Shown here one piece after another: positions 48,215-60,000 of a stretch of 60,000 bases of DNA. The notes below the pieces were generated by a model. It did not search any database. It had not been told where the DNA came from and worked only from the letters and a program-made list of their open reading frames with translations. The DNA comes from Antedon mediterranea (Eukaryota > Echinodermata > Crinoidea > Comatulida > Antedonidae), in the NCBI RefSeq assembly GCF_964355755.1, contig NC_092675.1, forward strand, positions 17,313,312 to 17,373,311, written 5' to 3'. Within the stretch, counting starts at the first letter, position 1; each line of letters opens with the position of its first letter. Made by a program: the position numbers and the translations under genes.

Positions 48215-49219
48215 ATTCAAATACAATTGTTTATAGCTTTATACACGATCTAGCTATTCAGTGATTTAATTACTTCTTTCTTTAGGTTTAATTTGCATTA
48301 TTACTATATTCATATATTATATTACATTTTGAATAAGACATAAGTATATTGAATATAAGTATTTACATCAAATCATGCTAGGAAACATTTAATTTACTCT
48401 ACATACACATTTTCCTTTTATGCATTATCAATTCACTCGTACTTCACGTTTTAGTACAAACTGCTACTAATATCAATGTCTGAAAAACCATGTTTATATT
48501 GAACATAATCACAACGGAAAATTTCTATTTCGTATTATTTAAAACGTAACTGATTCCTTTAGGCAATAATATTACTGTATCAAGTAAGCGTAGGCTTAAT
48601 TTATTATCCAAAAAGTCGAGTATTATGTACAAAATATCTGTGTCTAAAATTTGACAAGACTGCATCAATGTACAACTATCATTGTCAATAACACGCAATG
48701 GATACAAAATATATATTTATTCAAAATCTAAGCCTTAATGAAGTTATATTTGCGTATCACAATTATACGAAAGTATTGCTTTCATTATTTCCAAGCAGCG
48801 TACGTTTACAACTTGTAGAGGTGACATATTCGTTTCCTAGTTTGTTCGATTGTTTTTGCGATGAATTGGAACCCTATAAGGAGTGACGATTAGTACGGTA
48901 GGGCCTAAGTACAATGTGATTTAATCTTTAAAGAAATAAATATCTAAGACAAAATAATGTTTAGTAGTTTTGAATTGGCCCACTTGTGTTGTTTGCAACA
49001 TAGGAAAATTCACACCTAGATACCGGAAGGTGAAGTTTCGAACCATTTTGCCGGGTTCCAAAACAAAAAAATAGTCCTCAATATTTTTTTTGGAACAGAA
49101 GGAATTACATATAAAACATTACGAAGACTTGTGTCAAAAATCAATCAATCTCTTAGCCAATCACGATCAGATCAGAAAGTACTAATTTCGAGTTTAAATG
49201 TGCTCAAACACTATTAACG
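48215..49219. other. Flank of the KCNE-like gene
   Basis: No recognised element. TTTATT at 48716-48721 is AATAAA on the minus strand and could be a poly(A) signal for the gene at 49220-49531, about 500 nt downstream of its stop. Confidence 0.4.
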
Positions 49220-49531
49220 TCAAACAAAATCTTCGGCAAGAAAAGGTTGATTATCGTTGTTTTTAGCTACTTGAAAAGTGGTTACTTTCTGTTTATCTTT
49301 TTTATTTGCTTTTTCCTCGAATTCGTCTCTCTTGATAAATCGTTGATAGTAGTAGGAGAGTTTGTCAGCCTCTCGTTCGCTTTTAATGTATTTTACCATT
49401 AAACAAGCTAGAGAAACTGCATAGAATGCAATGACTATCAGAATGTACACCATCGGATCGCCTTCGTGCGGCGTAACCGCCGTCGTCGGGAGGATACCTG
49501 TTACTGTTACTGGTACGGTAGTATTTTCCAT
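49220..49531 (-). CDS. KCNE-like single-pass membrane protein
   Basis: The frame opens with ATG at 49531 in a good start context (AAG before, G after) and encodes 103 residues to TGA. The longer frame upstream begins only at a GTG. The N-terminus is short and Thr-rich with a glycosylation sequon NTT at residue 3. One membrane helix covers about residues 28-47 (VYILIVIAFYAVSLACLMV). A KYIKSEREADKL juxtamembrane stretch and a charged tail (DEFEEKANKKDKQK) follow. Size, topology, YILIV-FY helix start and basic Ser-containing juxtamembrane segment match KCNE beta subunits (KCNE3 is 103 residues), which tune KCNQ/Kv channels at the cell surface. The coding region is a single exon, as in vertebrate KCNE genes. 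No transposon covers it. KCNE membership is inference from pattern. Confidence 0.6.
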   Translation of the reverse strand: MENTTVPVTVTGILPTTAVTPHEGDPMVYILIVIAFYAVSLACLMVKYIKSEREADKLSYYYQRFIKRDEFEEKANKKDKQKVTTFQVAKNNDNQPFLAEDFV

Positions 49532-52500
49532 CTTTTTCGTCGAGAATCTCACTTTTGTCCGAACAATCTCAAAATTCACTGTTCCGTGTCTTGCTGTTTC
49601 TTCAAAGAAATGCTTTCAAATCTCATTTATTTTATGTATTTTTAGAAATTGAGAAGTACAATACATTCACGTTAGAAATGATTTCGACTTTATGTTCTCT
49701 TCCTCTGCTGTTATTTTTACGAGATATCCATCATAGTTGCTTCAACCATGTACCATGTACGAATGTTTAGAATTATCTGTAATAAAATTTAAAAAAATCT
49801 AATAACTGTCCACCTTTGGGCAAATTTAGCCCACTTAATGGTGGTCATTTTGAAAACATGTTATTAGACCTCAGTACGATTGTCATGTAATAAAAATAAT
49901 ACACTAATCTATAAACAGAATCCCACACGAGAGTTTTAAGTTTTCACACCCACATAATAATCATCTTCATTTCTCTCGTTGATATATTGATCATCATCTA
50001 ATTCAACATTTCATCAATCACTGTCTCTTTATTAACATCATCACCGTCATCACCATCACCAGATGAGAGGATGTAAATGGGGATAAGGAGGATTGAATAG
50101 TATTTTTTCTTAAATAAATAAAAGTACGTAACAAACTTTATAGATATTAATTATTATAAATATAAAATACATTAAAAATGACAATGCTGTAGGCATCAGG
50201 AACCGTAGCTGTAGTCACCATTCACACTTTTAGGCTAAAGAAAAAAAATTAAGCAAATCTCCTATCTAAGTCAATACAATTTAATGGAAATACTTAAATA
50301 TTTATTGAGTGAAATACGTAATAGACCTATTTAAGAGAAATGTCTCACTTAAGTTTGATTGGTGAATACGGCCACTGGATCTCAATGAAGATAGAAATAA
50401 ATTAAGCAAAAAGCTAAATTACAAGGCCATGTGCACGGTTGCAGTCGCGTGCGCAAATTAGAGTTAGTGTTTACCGACCGACCAACCGACCGACAAAGAG
50501 GAAAACGCTCTTTTATTACAAACGTTTTGTCTTGTTTATTATTACAGTTACAAGATTTGATACTCTACTCAAACGATGAGGTTCGGCTTTTATACTTTAT
50601 CAGTTTTCTGTATTTAGTGATGCCTTCTTGTATTCTTCCCTGACCACTAAAATGTTCGTCATAAGTTTAGGTATGAAAATAAAAAGCAAACAAAAAATAA
50701 ATGTGCAGACTTTTGGAACCGTATTCCGATCCGTCACGCAACAATATTCATCTGAATCATATTAAGTATTACAATGACACGGCTATCCATCTACATTTGT
50801 TAAATACAATTTGATATCATTTATCATTAATATTTTGCTCCATAATTACACGTATAGGTGATTACGTCTGATGGATATCTGTGCAGGTTGTTGTTGATGA
50901 AAACAGACGCTTACCATCTCATATGATGCCCTTGAATGATTATTCATAATATTATAACAACGCATGGCCTACGATACACAATTTATAAGTATTCTAATGG
51001 ATAATTTTAACTTAACAGTTTTCTTTACAATTGCAAAGGATTGGTAAATACATTGGTAAAATTCAAACAATAGAGATGATGATTAACCGGGTTTTGAATA
51101 TTTGGTATTTTAATATGTGGCTCGGTTCCAGCGGCTGATTGCTTGTGTTTCACTTCCTATAGTCTATAGCCTACTGACATTGTTAAAAAATAATCAAGAA
51201 TGGTGGTTGAGAAGAAATGTTTCAAGATTCTGATGAAGATTTTTTGAAATTATGGATGGTAAAATGGTTGCCTTGAGGATGAAGACGTTGGTAACAATGA
51301 CAATATCATGGTGTTGTTCGGGAAGCAACAATTACAAATTGAATACATAAAATACAATTGTTACTTACCCAATACGTTGATTTAAGATTCCTGTTGAACG
51401 TTAGCGATTCATCTGCATAAACAACTGAATGAAGAATAATATGTACATAGTAACAGCTTAGCGTGTGCTGCACGGCATAATCATGAGATGTAACAGTCTA
51501 TGTTTGCTGTAGCCAAACATGTTCATTTATATGCCTGTATCGAGTGATCGTACAGTTCTAATGGAGCGCAACGTCACCGAACGTGTGTACAATCATGGAC
51601 TATTAATATGTTTCGTCACAGAACGTCCACTAATGTGATTGAAACGCGTACTGCCACTCTCCACAAACACAGAATTGGCTAATGGTATATTGTAATATCG
51701 AAGCGTCCATGCAGAACTACAAATTTAATCTATTATATATAATATGGTTATAAAATTATGGCATTAATCCCGTGTTTAACAAGATGAAATAAAGTGCTCA
51801 GAAATGAGAAAATGTTGTGGTGGAACATAATGCTTAATACTAAAATGTTATTGTCCGCGCAATCGCATGACCGTTTAACGTTGTATATTACTATCTTTGA
51901 TTGCGAATATAACAGTAATATATTATAGAAATGAACTTGAAATGACCAGTACATCTGTTTGATGGATTTATTGTCCCGGGTTTTGAGAACATTAATGTCC
52001 AATGAACAATTATTTTGATGGATCGATCATCGTTACAGGATACTGTCTAATAAACGCAATTGTATTCCATTATGCTAATGACCAATACATTGTTCATCAA
52101 CTGAGCATACAGGCTTTCGCATATGATAAAAGGTAGATATTTAACACCAATGAATATATGTGAATAGCTGCTTTAGTAGGTTCCTAGTGCTTGGTTCACA
52201 ATGGATTATTAAAAAACGCTTGTCATTAGTCAATTCACTTGCGTCTTTGCGTTGCGTTCTAGTGGGAACCAAGAATATAAATATTAATGTTATTACTATA
52301 TCTCAATAACATTATTGCAATGAAATCAAACGATTCATAATGGAAATTATGCATCAACACAGCATCTGAATGAACAAAATATGAATTATCAAACTTAAAA
52401 GTACTCACGTCACTTACAATACAAAAGAATCTGATAATTAATAATAGAAAACATTAGTCTCCTGCATATAAAAGACTAGATATGTATTAAGGCTATAGTT

Positions 52501-53744
52501 TTGAAAATTTATTTTTTAAGTTACCATATTGATACATTTTAGTCACACTGTTTGTATGTAAAAAACAGACAATAACTTTTAAAAAAAAGTTATATATCCT
52601 TTAAGATAATAACAATAATGTTTAAAACATTATTGTAGGTATTCCTAAGCTTTATATGTCATCAACATAAGACATCAATAATAGGCATCAATATTAACCA
52701 TTTTTTAAGTTAAACATTCCAAAAGGGATAAAAACAGCAAGAGATAATACAAACATCGTAAGCTTCGCTTTAGGCTGGGATAATAAAGAACACGTCATAC
52801 GTACGTATAAATAGTATATATTTACCTACCACTTAAATGTTCAACATAATCAATAAGTGTTAGAGGATTTGAGGCTGTCAATTTGCATCATTTAACATGC
52901 AGTTTAGGAACTAAATACGTATACCACAGCCGAATGAACAACATACACATGGATTCACTGTTTTTAAGATCACGAACGCAACTTAAAACTAGTTGGAGTA
53001 TTATCGTTGATTGGAATCCGAGGAAATGGAATTAATGGATATGATGGATATATATGTATCCTGGTACACGTTATTAAAAACACAGCCAGAGGAAAAGCTG
53101 AAATAAAAAAAACGAACATGAATGCCGGAACAATTGTTAAAGTCAGGATTTTATATAAGATAGAAAAGACAAAACGAAATATCAACAATCGTCATTTATT
53201 CATAGAAATAGCAATAGATAAAATCAAATAGGTTGAAAATGGTTAATCTAAACAGTTTACTTATGGTTTTGAGAAAACAAAAAAGTTCAGCAGTATACGA
53301 AGAAATAAAATGTGTATATATCGCCCTCTATCCTTATGCATTTTACAGTACCGTATTTCTTTACAAAAGAACAATGTGGAACCAGGAAAGAGTTAAATTA
53401 GTGAGCTTCACTCTTCTCTGGTGGAACTGTCCAGGAAGCATCTATAATGTCCTATATCCTATTTATTCTAATGAATTATGATTTCTGCCTTAACCTCATA
53501 GGAAAAAAATAGAATGCGCCCAGGAAGCATTATTTTTGTCCTATTAGGCAGAAACTATAGAGGGTCTAAATCCATACAAAACTAAGCACCAACTAAGCTA
53601 GGCCTAGAAACATCTACAAGAGAACTTTCGACGCGAGCTACTATAGGTAGTGCATTGGTTATGACCTGGTATAATGTTTTTAAAGTTATATATATATATG
53701 CATTATATTTACAAAACGTCAAACATTGCAGGTCTAGTGTCTTT
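49532..53744. other. Intergenic, no gene recognised
   Basis: A (CATCAC)-type run lies at about 50037-50062, a Penelope-associated scrap at 50178-50420 and ACCGACCGACC at 50471-50495. A perfect short palindrome lies at about 52612-52634. The remaining short frames have no family features. Confidence 0.45.
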
Positions 53745-53875
53745 AATTCATTCTGTGTCAACAAAATGAATTATGAATCGACATAATTCATTCTATATAT
53801 AGATAGAATTTACACTGTGTAGATAAAAATTCATTTGTGTCGACAGAATTCATTTATCGACAATTATTTTGTGTC
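53745..53875. repeat. Cluster of inverted AATTCATT/TGTGTCGACA motifs
   Basis: ATGAATTATGAATCGACATA, AATTCATTCT, AATTCATTTGTGTCGACA and AATTCATTTATCGACA occur in both orientations within 130 bp. It could fold on itself; class unknown. Confidence 0.45.
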
Positions 53876-54670
53876 ACCATGGACAAAAGTATACTAATTA
53901 GTCCAATGTTATTGTCTTACTATTATTGTCTACAGAGTTAATGAACAGCTGCGGTGTGACGTCACAGCGGTAGATGGCGCTGCGTGGTTGCTAGTGTCAT
54001 TGGATTATAGTCACGTGATATGCAGATCAATTTGTGTCAAACTTGTCCCGTTAATGCATGGAAAGTATAGGAGCAACAAAATACTTTAAACTTTTTCTTA
54101 TATTTAAAAAAATGTAATTGCACATTTTACGGTGAAATATCGATGATGTGCACAGCGTACAGAAGTACTTGCAGCATAGAATATTGCGCGCGCGTGTGCT
54201 AGTACATTATAAAGTTCGATTGATTGATTTTGGAACGAAACATCCCATAACTACGTCCTATTAATTATTAATAATAACAATTATGTAATATTTTCAATTC
54301 ATAATGCATGCTTTGATGACTAAATAAAATAATAAAGTGTCGTGGATATATTTGTTACTATATTGAATAGGGTATGAACAATATTAAAATAATAAAGGCA
54401 AATTATTACAAATGAAATGATGAACGAGTCTCTGAAAGTTTGTGTCAAAAACACACAGAGGGGTGATTTTGTGTGTTTTCTGTATTGGTTCATGCTTTGA
54501 TGTATCCTGACTTGCATGTAGGCCCTAGCATTTATTCTTTTGTTATTATAGACACAATATATATATGTTACAAAATTAATAACATTAATAAAATTAATTA
54601 CTAAAATAAAAACGCAATATAAGCGTTATTTCATAGACAAAAAAATCTAAAAAAAATGCATGAACTACAG

Positions 54671-55550
54671 TTTATCTACATGAATACTTGAGATGGACCA
54701 GTCATCAAGCGTATGTATCTAAAAAGATATCTAAAGTAATTGGTATCCTTTGTAAATTAAGACACTTTTTTCCACAACATATCTTACTCTTGTTATATAA
54801 CACCCTTATACAACCTCATCTTCTTTATTGCAACATTATTTGGGCAGCCGACTACCCATTAAATTTAGAAAAACTTAATAAACAAATTAAACGTGCTGCC
54901 CGTATTATTACTTTCTCTCACTATCTCGCCCCTTCCCAACCTTTACTTAAAAAACTCAATATTCTTAGTCTACATGATCTATTTACAACACAAATTGCTT
55001 CCTTTATTTTTCAATTCTTTAATACCAAACTCCCTGTGACAATGTCTAATCTATTAAGTCATCATACAAAATCACACAAGTACTATTTACGTATCGACAA
55101 TAAATTTCAGCATCTTGATGTACTTCCTTTTAGACTGAAAATTTCCGAATATTTTGTTTCTGTTTCAGGACCGCGAATCTGGAATGATCTTGATGATAAA
55201 CTAAAGCATTTTAAATCTCTTTATACTTTTCGTAAAAATTTAAAAAAATATCTTATTTCTTTATACTAATTTTAATATTATTATGATTGTAGTACACTGA
55301 AAGTATCTATTTTTATTTCATCGTTTTTGTTTTTATTTATTATTTTATGTAGTAAATTGTATTAGTTTAAATCTATGTGTATTGTTTCTGGGGTCTTTCT
55401 CGAGACAAGAAACTTGTTTTCTTCTAGAGAAGACCCCAAATGATGGCTCATTACTATGTTTTCATTTATGTACTACCTATAATTATATTATACTGTATAA
55501 TGCCATTGTTGATTAAATAAATGTTTTTTGAACTTGAACTTGAACTTGAA
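54671..55550 (+). mobile_element. 5'-truncated LINE
   Basis: It inserted between ...GAACTACAG and AACGCTATAC. It ends with AATAAATGTTTTTTGAACTT and a short (TTGAAC)n tail. The coding end is at 54688-55269. Copy B of the local duplication shows the same site without the element. Confidence 0.85.
54688..55269 (+). pseudogene. LINE ORF2 C-terminal fragment
   Basis: An open frame of 193 codons, from the end of a LINE reverse transcriptase. Typical blocks are KISKVIGILCKLRHFFP, YNTLIQPHLLYCNIIWAA, IKRAARIITF and GPRIWNDLDDKLKHFKS. The catalytic motifs lie upstream and are absent because of 5' truncation. The style fits the CR1/L2/Jockey group; the exact clade is uncertain. Confidence 0.85.
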
Positions 55551-55621
55551 AACGCTATACAAAATAGACGCGCGCGCCTTCAGCGTGCGAATTCTTTGAC
55601 ACAAAAATGGCTTCTAATTTT

Positions 55622-55701
55622 CAATGTCGTAACTTTTTAAAAATATATATGGCTCTGGCTAGTGTCAGAGCCATAATTATATATAAAGAGTTACGACATT
55701 G
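55622..55701. repeat. 80-bp foldback at the duplication junction
   Basis: CAATGTCGTAAC at one end and GTTACGACATTG at the other, with inner arms ATGGCTCTG/CAGAGCCAT around GCTAGTGT. It joins copy A to copy B. Part of it (CAATGTCGTAAC, GGCTCTGGCTAGTG) recurs at 56088-56145. Confidence 0.8.
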
Positions 55702-56145
55702 GATTAAAGTCACGTGATATGCAAAACAAAATACTTTAAACTTGTTCTTATATTTAAAAAAATGTAATTGCACATTTTACGGTGAAATATCGATGTGGCG
55801 TTCAGATAGAGTGATGATATTAAGGTATCTGCGGGTATCAGCATACGAGGTACCATCGGGGCATATTATGTTACACGCTCTTCTTTGGACATGTTTGATT
55901 TGGTCAGATTGTGCTTTGGATAAACTCGGGGACCAAACAGCACAGGCATATTCGAGAACTGGTCGTATCACTGCTTGAAAAATATCTAAAAAAATAATGC
56001 ATGAACTACAGGAAAACGCTATACAAAATAGACGCGCGCGACATCAGCGTGCGAATTCTTTGACACAAAAATGGCTTCTAATTTTCAATGTCGTAACTCT
56101 TTAGGCTCTGGCTAGTGTATATAATATATGGCTCTGGCTAGTGCA
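55698..56145. repeat. Tandem duplication, copy B (LINE site empty)
   Basis: It matches copy A outside the insertions. It carries instead a different LINE scrap (55796-55978) at a position where copy A has other sequence. Confidence 0.8.
55796..55978 (-). pseudogene. Second LINE reverse transcriptase scrap
   Basis: The minus strand reads VIRPVLEYACAVWSPSLSKA, QSDQIKHVQRRACNII and YLNIITLSERH. These are the RT C-terminal region of a LINE family different from the one at 54688. The fragment is about 60 codons. Confidence 0.75.
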
Positions 56146-58768
56146 ACCAAAAATGCGTTGATAACCACTATAGATTTGTGTTTCTATCAAATTATGTTTC
56201 TTAGCTTGATTTTGTTTAACTTAAACTGTAGTTAAATAATAAATAGATTACTAAAAACAAATATTTAGTGATCTTTTGAAATTTTAGTTTGTCTTTATTG
56301 AAAATTATTAAGTTTTAAAATTACTACTTCAATAAGCCTATTCCAAACCATTGGTGAACTAGGGGGAGTCACTCCAGGGAGAGGCGCGGCAGGTTGAACG
56401 CATTTTTTGGTTGGCTAGCAACCATGCATGCTACCGTCCACGCAGCGTCACCTACCGTCATGACGTCAACAACGCAGAACTCTTAAACCTGACTGGTGCA
56501 TTGTCTCTCAAAAAATAGGAAATTTTTTTATTTAATCACAAGTAAAAGACAAATAAACTTCCGGTTGAATTTTTTTTTTTGGCTTAACTTACATTTAATC
56601 TCAGGTAAAAAAGTATTTTTGATAAAATTCCGATTTACAAATGATGTCACAGGCTGATTCCGGTATCAATTCCTTTATTCTCCCGGCGGTAGCATCATTG
56701 TCAATTCCCACAACATTCTAGTACAGGCTTAATTTAATATTAATTATCAGTTTCCTAAACGTCTAAAAGTTATGCAATGGAAAAACATGACAAATAACAG
56801 ATAAATTAAGTTAGATATCATAGTCATCATTCAAAACATAATTTTAGAATTTAGAATTTAATTTTAGAATTCCGACTAGTTTAAAATACATTTTTACCAA
56901 TTACACCTGTCGATCACGTACGAAAATAAAACACAAGACTATGCTATATATATGCTCTATGACATGTCAACGGATACTACCCAAGGTGTTAATAATTTTC
57001 GATGTAATGTGAATAAGCTGTCAATCAACATTTTAAAATAACATAACGTTATTACGTTAAAACAAAGGATGTAAGCAAGATATGAACATTAATAAGCACA
57101 TGAAAGATGAGCAACAATAAACGATAAATCAATAATCAATACAAATAATATATAATACTAAATACATATTCCTTCGTTTATAGTAGGCACTGCACTTTTG
57201 TTTCCGAACCCACACCTTATAATCCTTTCCATTGGTAAAAAACATAATAATGCTATTATAGCGTATATAAAGAAAAATAAATGATAATAACACTATCGTT
57301 TCCATTCTTTTTTTATTAGCGCCACCATCATCATCGTGCATATATATCTACTCATGTAAGCTTCTTTTTTTTTTAATAAGGCGCAAATATTACCGTATAT
57401 AAATATCTAGCACTCTACAACATTATATCGGACGTTCGTGAAATTAATACTAGTTGAAATAGCCTTATTTTTCAAATTCAGGGTTGAAAATTTGTTGATT
57501 GGGAAGCTTTCGCTTTTAAATCAGATCAGAATACAGGAATTACCCCGAAACCAGCTGATATAGAAATTGATTAATATATTTTGTAAAAACAACAGTGATT
57601 TTGCAATTTTGTTAATATAACAGCGTTAATGACGATTTAATTTCTGTTTGATTAAATGTTTTGACGAGAGAAAGTACAATTTACCCCTGATCTTAGACCA
57701 CCGTCTGTTAACCTAAATTCCTGCAACCAAGGTCAAAATTACGAGAAGAATTATGTAGGCTAGACGATGGGCCTTCAATAGTGTTAATTCATTCATCCAA
57801 TATAACTACTGTAATACGCAAGCCGACTAATGCCCGTTATCAGCTACCATGAGAGACCTGTCACTAGTGCACTTTGCCGATGAAGAAACATGGAAATTAA
57901 ATCAAATATTTCTACAGGGGGTGAAAGCTATAGTTTATTTCCGACTTACCCCTGAAGTGTTCAAGCGAACCAATACGTTTCCTGACATGTAGAAAGGTCG
58001 TCGAGGTTAGCTGTATCTGGCAAAAAATACGTCAAAATAATAGTGTTAATTTGGAAGTAATTAATGGAATCTTATTTAGCAGCTTGGTTTTCCGTGCGAA
58101 CTGAGAGTGAAACAAAAAAGACGTATGTCCAACCATGTATAGGAAACCCTTGTAATTTATTCCTTCAGTCAGTTTAAAATGATTGTTTCAGGACACTATG
58201 ATTTTCTTTAGTTTTATTTCGGGAAATAGGTCTATATCCTCTTTTAGCTCCATTGATTTTTTATATCACAAAATGTCATTTGTTAAGACTGTTGATTGAT
58301 GCGCCTCTAGGTGCCGACTATCGAAAAGAATAACGATACGGACAACTTTTATTTAATTAACTCGCCTGAGGAACTTCGAATCTCATATGAAAACTGCATC
58401 GTATGTTCTAGGATCCCGTCTAGGATATACACTTAAAGGTCAAATGTAAATTAAAGTTTGGCCGGTTGGAAGGGACGCTTACCAAGACACAGGAGACGGA
58501 TACACTTTGTGCAAAAGGCAAATAGCTGATTCTAACATTATGTGAAACTTATAGCACTACTGTAGTATAAACCGTAGGCCTATTTGATTAATACAACTAA
58601 AAGATTACTTCCTTTGTACACGCGTCTGAAATCGTAATGAGGTAGATTTGTCTATTATGTCATAAATCTATTCACCCGCAAAAATAAATTTTATTGCAAT
58701 GTAGGCCTACACTGTCATCATCCATTAACTAATTTTTTGTTTAAATATTGTTATTAGGCGCATAAGAA
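56146..58768. other. Intergenic, no gene recognised
   Basis: A GC-richer patch at 56360-56490 is not identifiable. The minus-strand frame at 57129-57341 has no family signature and crosses T-rich sequence. Confidence 0.45.
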
Positions 58769-58855
58769 GTCTAGACTATCAAACTAGTTTGACAAAAAAG
58801 AGTCTGATGTGCCTAAATATTGACATCCATCGCGTACATGGGCACATCACATTTC
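58769..58855. mobile_element. MITE family A, remnant (copy 9)
   Basis: GTCTAGACTATCAAACTAGT, then TTTGACAAAAAAGAGTCTGA, TGTGCCTAAATATTGACATC and GGGCACATCAC are diverged family sequence. Both termini are lost. Confidence 0.65.
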
Positions 58856-60000
58856 AATACAGAGGGCGATATCATATAGTTCTTTGCTTTGTTCTGAGCT
58901 TCTTTCCTCGGTGCCTATCACTCTATATTCCAAACTTAATATTAGCCTTAATGCACTATTCGCAATGGGGTAAATGAACTAATTTTGTTTCAATAAGATG
59001 CAAAACATATTGCTTATTTTGGTTGTATACGGCAAGCGTTTTAAGAATCTTTATAAAGCGTAGTGAATTAACATTATTATATTAAAAACATTTTAAAATA
59101 CATACAATCGTCATTTAATTTTGATCATTCTGAAACTATAAAACTGCAGTAGGCCTAACCTATTTAAACCGGACGAAATAAATTATGTATATAGTTAGAT
59201 AAAGAAAACAAAATTAATCGTATGCATTTATTACGAAAGATAACGGCGAGGAGGCAATATCCCATTGGCGTTTTAAATCTTATTAGCAGCTAAGAATTCT
59301 AAAACGTTAGAAAAAGCGCTAATAGAATTACCGCCTGCGACACTCTTTAGTAACTCCATTGATATTTTGAGTCTTAATGGTAGGAAAATAAAGGTGGAAG
59401 CCCTTATAGATATTGTTTAGTCAATTTTCAGTTAGTTATAGTTCAAGTTATGTCAATAGTAATTAGCTTCATAGTTAAAGCAAAAAAAATAATTATAAAA
59501 GGTCTAGGCCAACCTCTAAAAAATGGTATATATGAGTGGGTGTACTTTTGAAGTACACTTTTACTGTATTCAACATTTTATATGTTTAATATGCTCTATA
59601 AATATTGAATTTGACAGTAAAACCCCTATTCAGGAGAAACCGTATTAATGTTATACTTTTTCATGGTCCCGTAGTGGTCCCATGGGTTCTACCATAGGAT
59701 TCACTTTTCACTAAACATTTTTGCTCTTTTGTGGTGTGCTTTTATTTGTTCATCATATTAAAAATACATATTAACTAGATGTTTCGTTAAAACATTTGAC
59801 TCTCTTTTTTCATTCTTTTCTTGAATTTAGGATACTCACAAATAATAAATAAATAGTAAAAATGCATATAATAGTGTTTAGTAGTTTAGTATTGGTAGTG
59901 TCGATTTGATCTCTTAACTATGGAACGCCGTTTACGCAACATTTTGATGATATGAATTTTATGACGCGATATGTGAATGAAATGCATCGATATGAATTGA
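58856..60000. other. Intergenic, no gene recognised
   Basis: AT-rich to the window end. I see no repeat, RNA gene or frame worth calling. Confidence 0.5.

Larger units (their letters stand above)
53999..55650. repeat. Tandem duplication, copy A (with LINE insertion)
   Basis: It begins ATTGGATTATAGTCACGTGA, matching 55698. The stretch AAATACTTTAAACTT to ATATCGATG (54082-54146) matches 55728-55795. TGCATGAACTACAG (54657-54670) and, after the LINE, AACGCTATACAAAATAGACG (from 55551) match the uninterrupted 55998-56040 of copy B. Confidence 0.8.

Noticed and set aside
52970-53188. Minus-strand frame with a hydrophobic stretch, possibly a second small membrane protein
   Set aside because: It begins at a non-ATG codon, the hydrophobic run is one T-rich tract, and no family motif is visible.
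57129-57341. 70-codon minus-strand frame starting MHDDDGG
   Set aside because: AT-rich with no domain, no splice context and no repeat relation; most likely chance.

Overview
The window is animal nuclear DNA: AT-rich, intron-rich and packed with transposons. A marine invertebrate deuterostome, probably an echinoderm, fits best. The evidence is one brahma/BRG1 gene with canonical GT-AG introns, a Ty3/gypsy element with a tRNA-Ser primer site, Penelope-like and Helitron elements, and many CTAGGCCT-type words. The species cannot be fixed from the sequence alone.

Positions 3156-38138 (+ strand) hold the 3' two thirds of the SWI/SNF ATPase gene (SMARCA4/SMARCA2, brahma). Twenty exons encode 1088 residues plus the stop: the end of the HSA-proximal region, BRK, both helicase lobes, SnAC, an AT-hook, the bromodomain and the acidic tail. 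All reading phases join cleanly. The 5' exons lie upstream of the window.

The introns carry most of the mobile DNA. There are eight copies or remnants of one short TWA-flanked MITE family (a ninth remnant lies near 58.8 kb), a piggyBac-like MITE, a pogo-like MITE and two non-autonomous Helitrons in opposite orientation. There is also a perfect 55-bp minisatellite ending just before an acceptor. A 3.9-kb TTAA-flanked element has ~600-bp inverted arms and a decayed C2H2-finger gene. A palindromic pair of Penelope-like 3' ends follows it. In the last intron a young Ty3/gypsy element lies antisense to the gene, and its pol is split by a 1.6-kb TAA-flanked DNA transposon.

From 38.1 to 60 kb the DNA is mostly non-genic. 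It holds a Penelope-like GIY-YIG fragment, a tRNA-like sequence next to GTCG/GTCT microsatellites, LINE 3' fragments, and a tandem duplication in which one copy has a LINE insertion and the other is empty. The one candidate gene there is a single-exon 103-residue membrane protein (49220-49531, minus strand) that resembles KCNE potassium-channel beta subunits.

The genes do not form a pathway. The main story is a conserved chromatin remodeller whose introns have been enlarged by several transposon classes, with nested and inverted arrangements that could affect its splicing.
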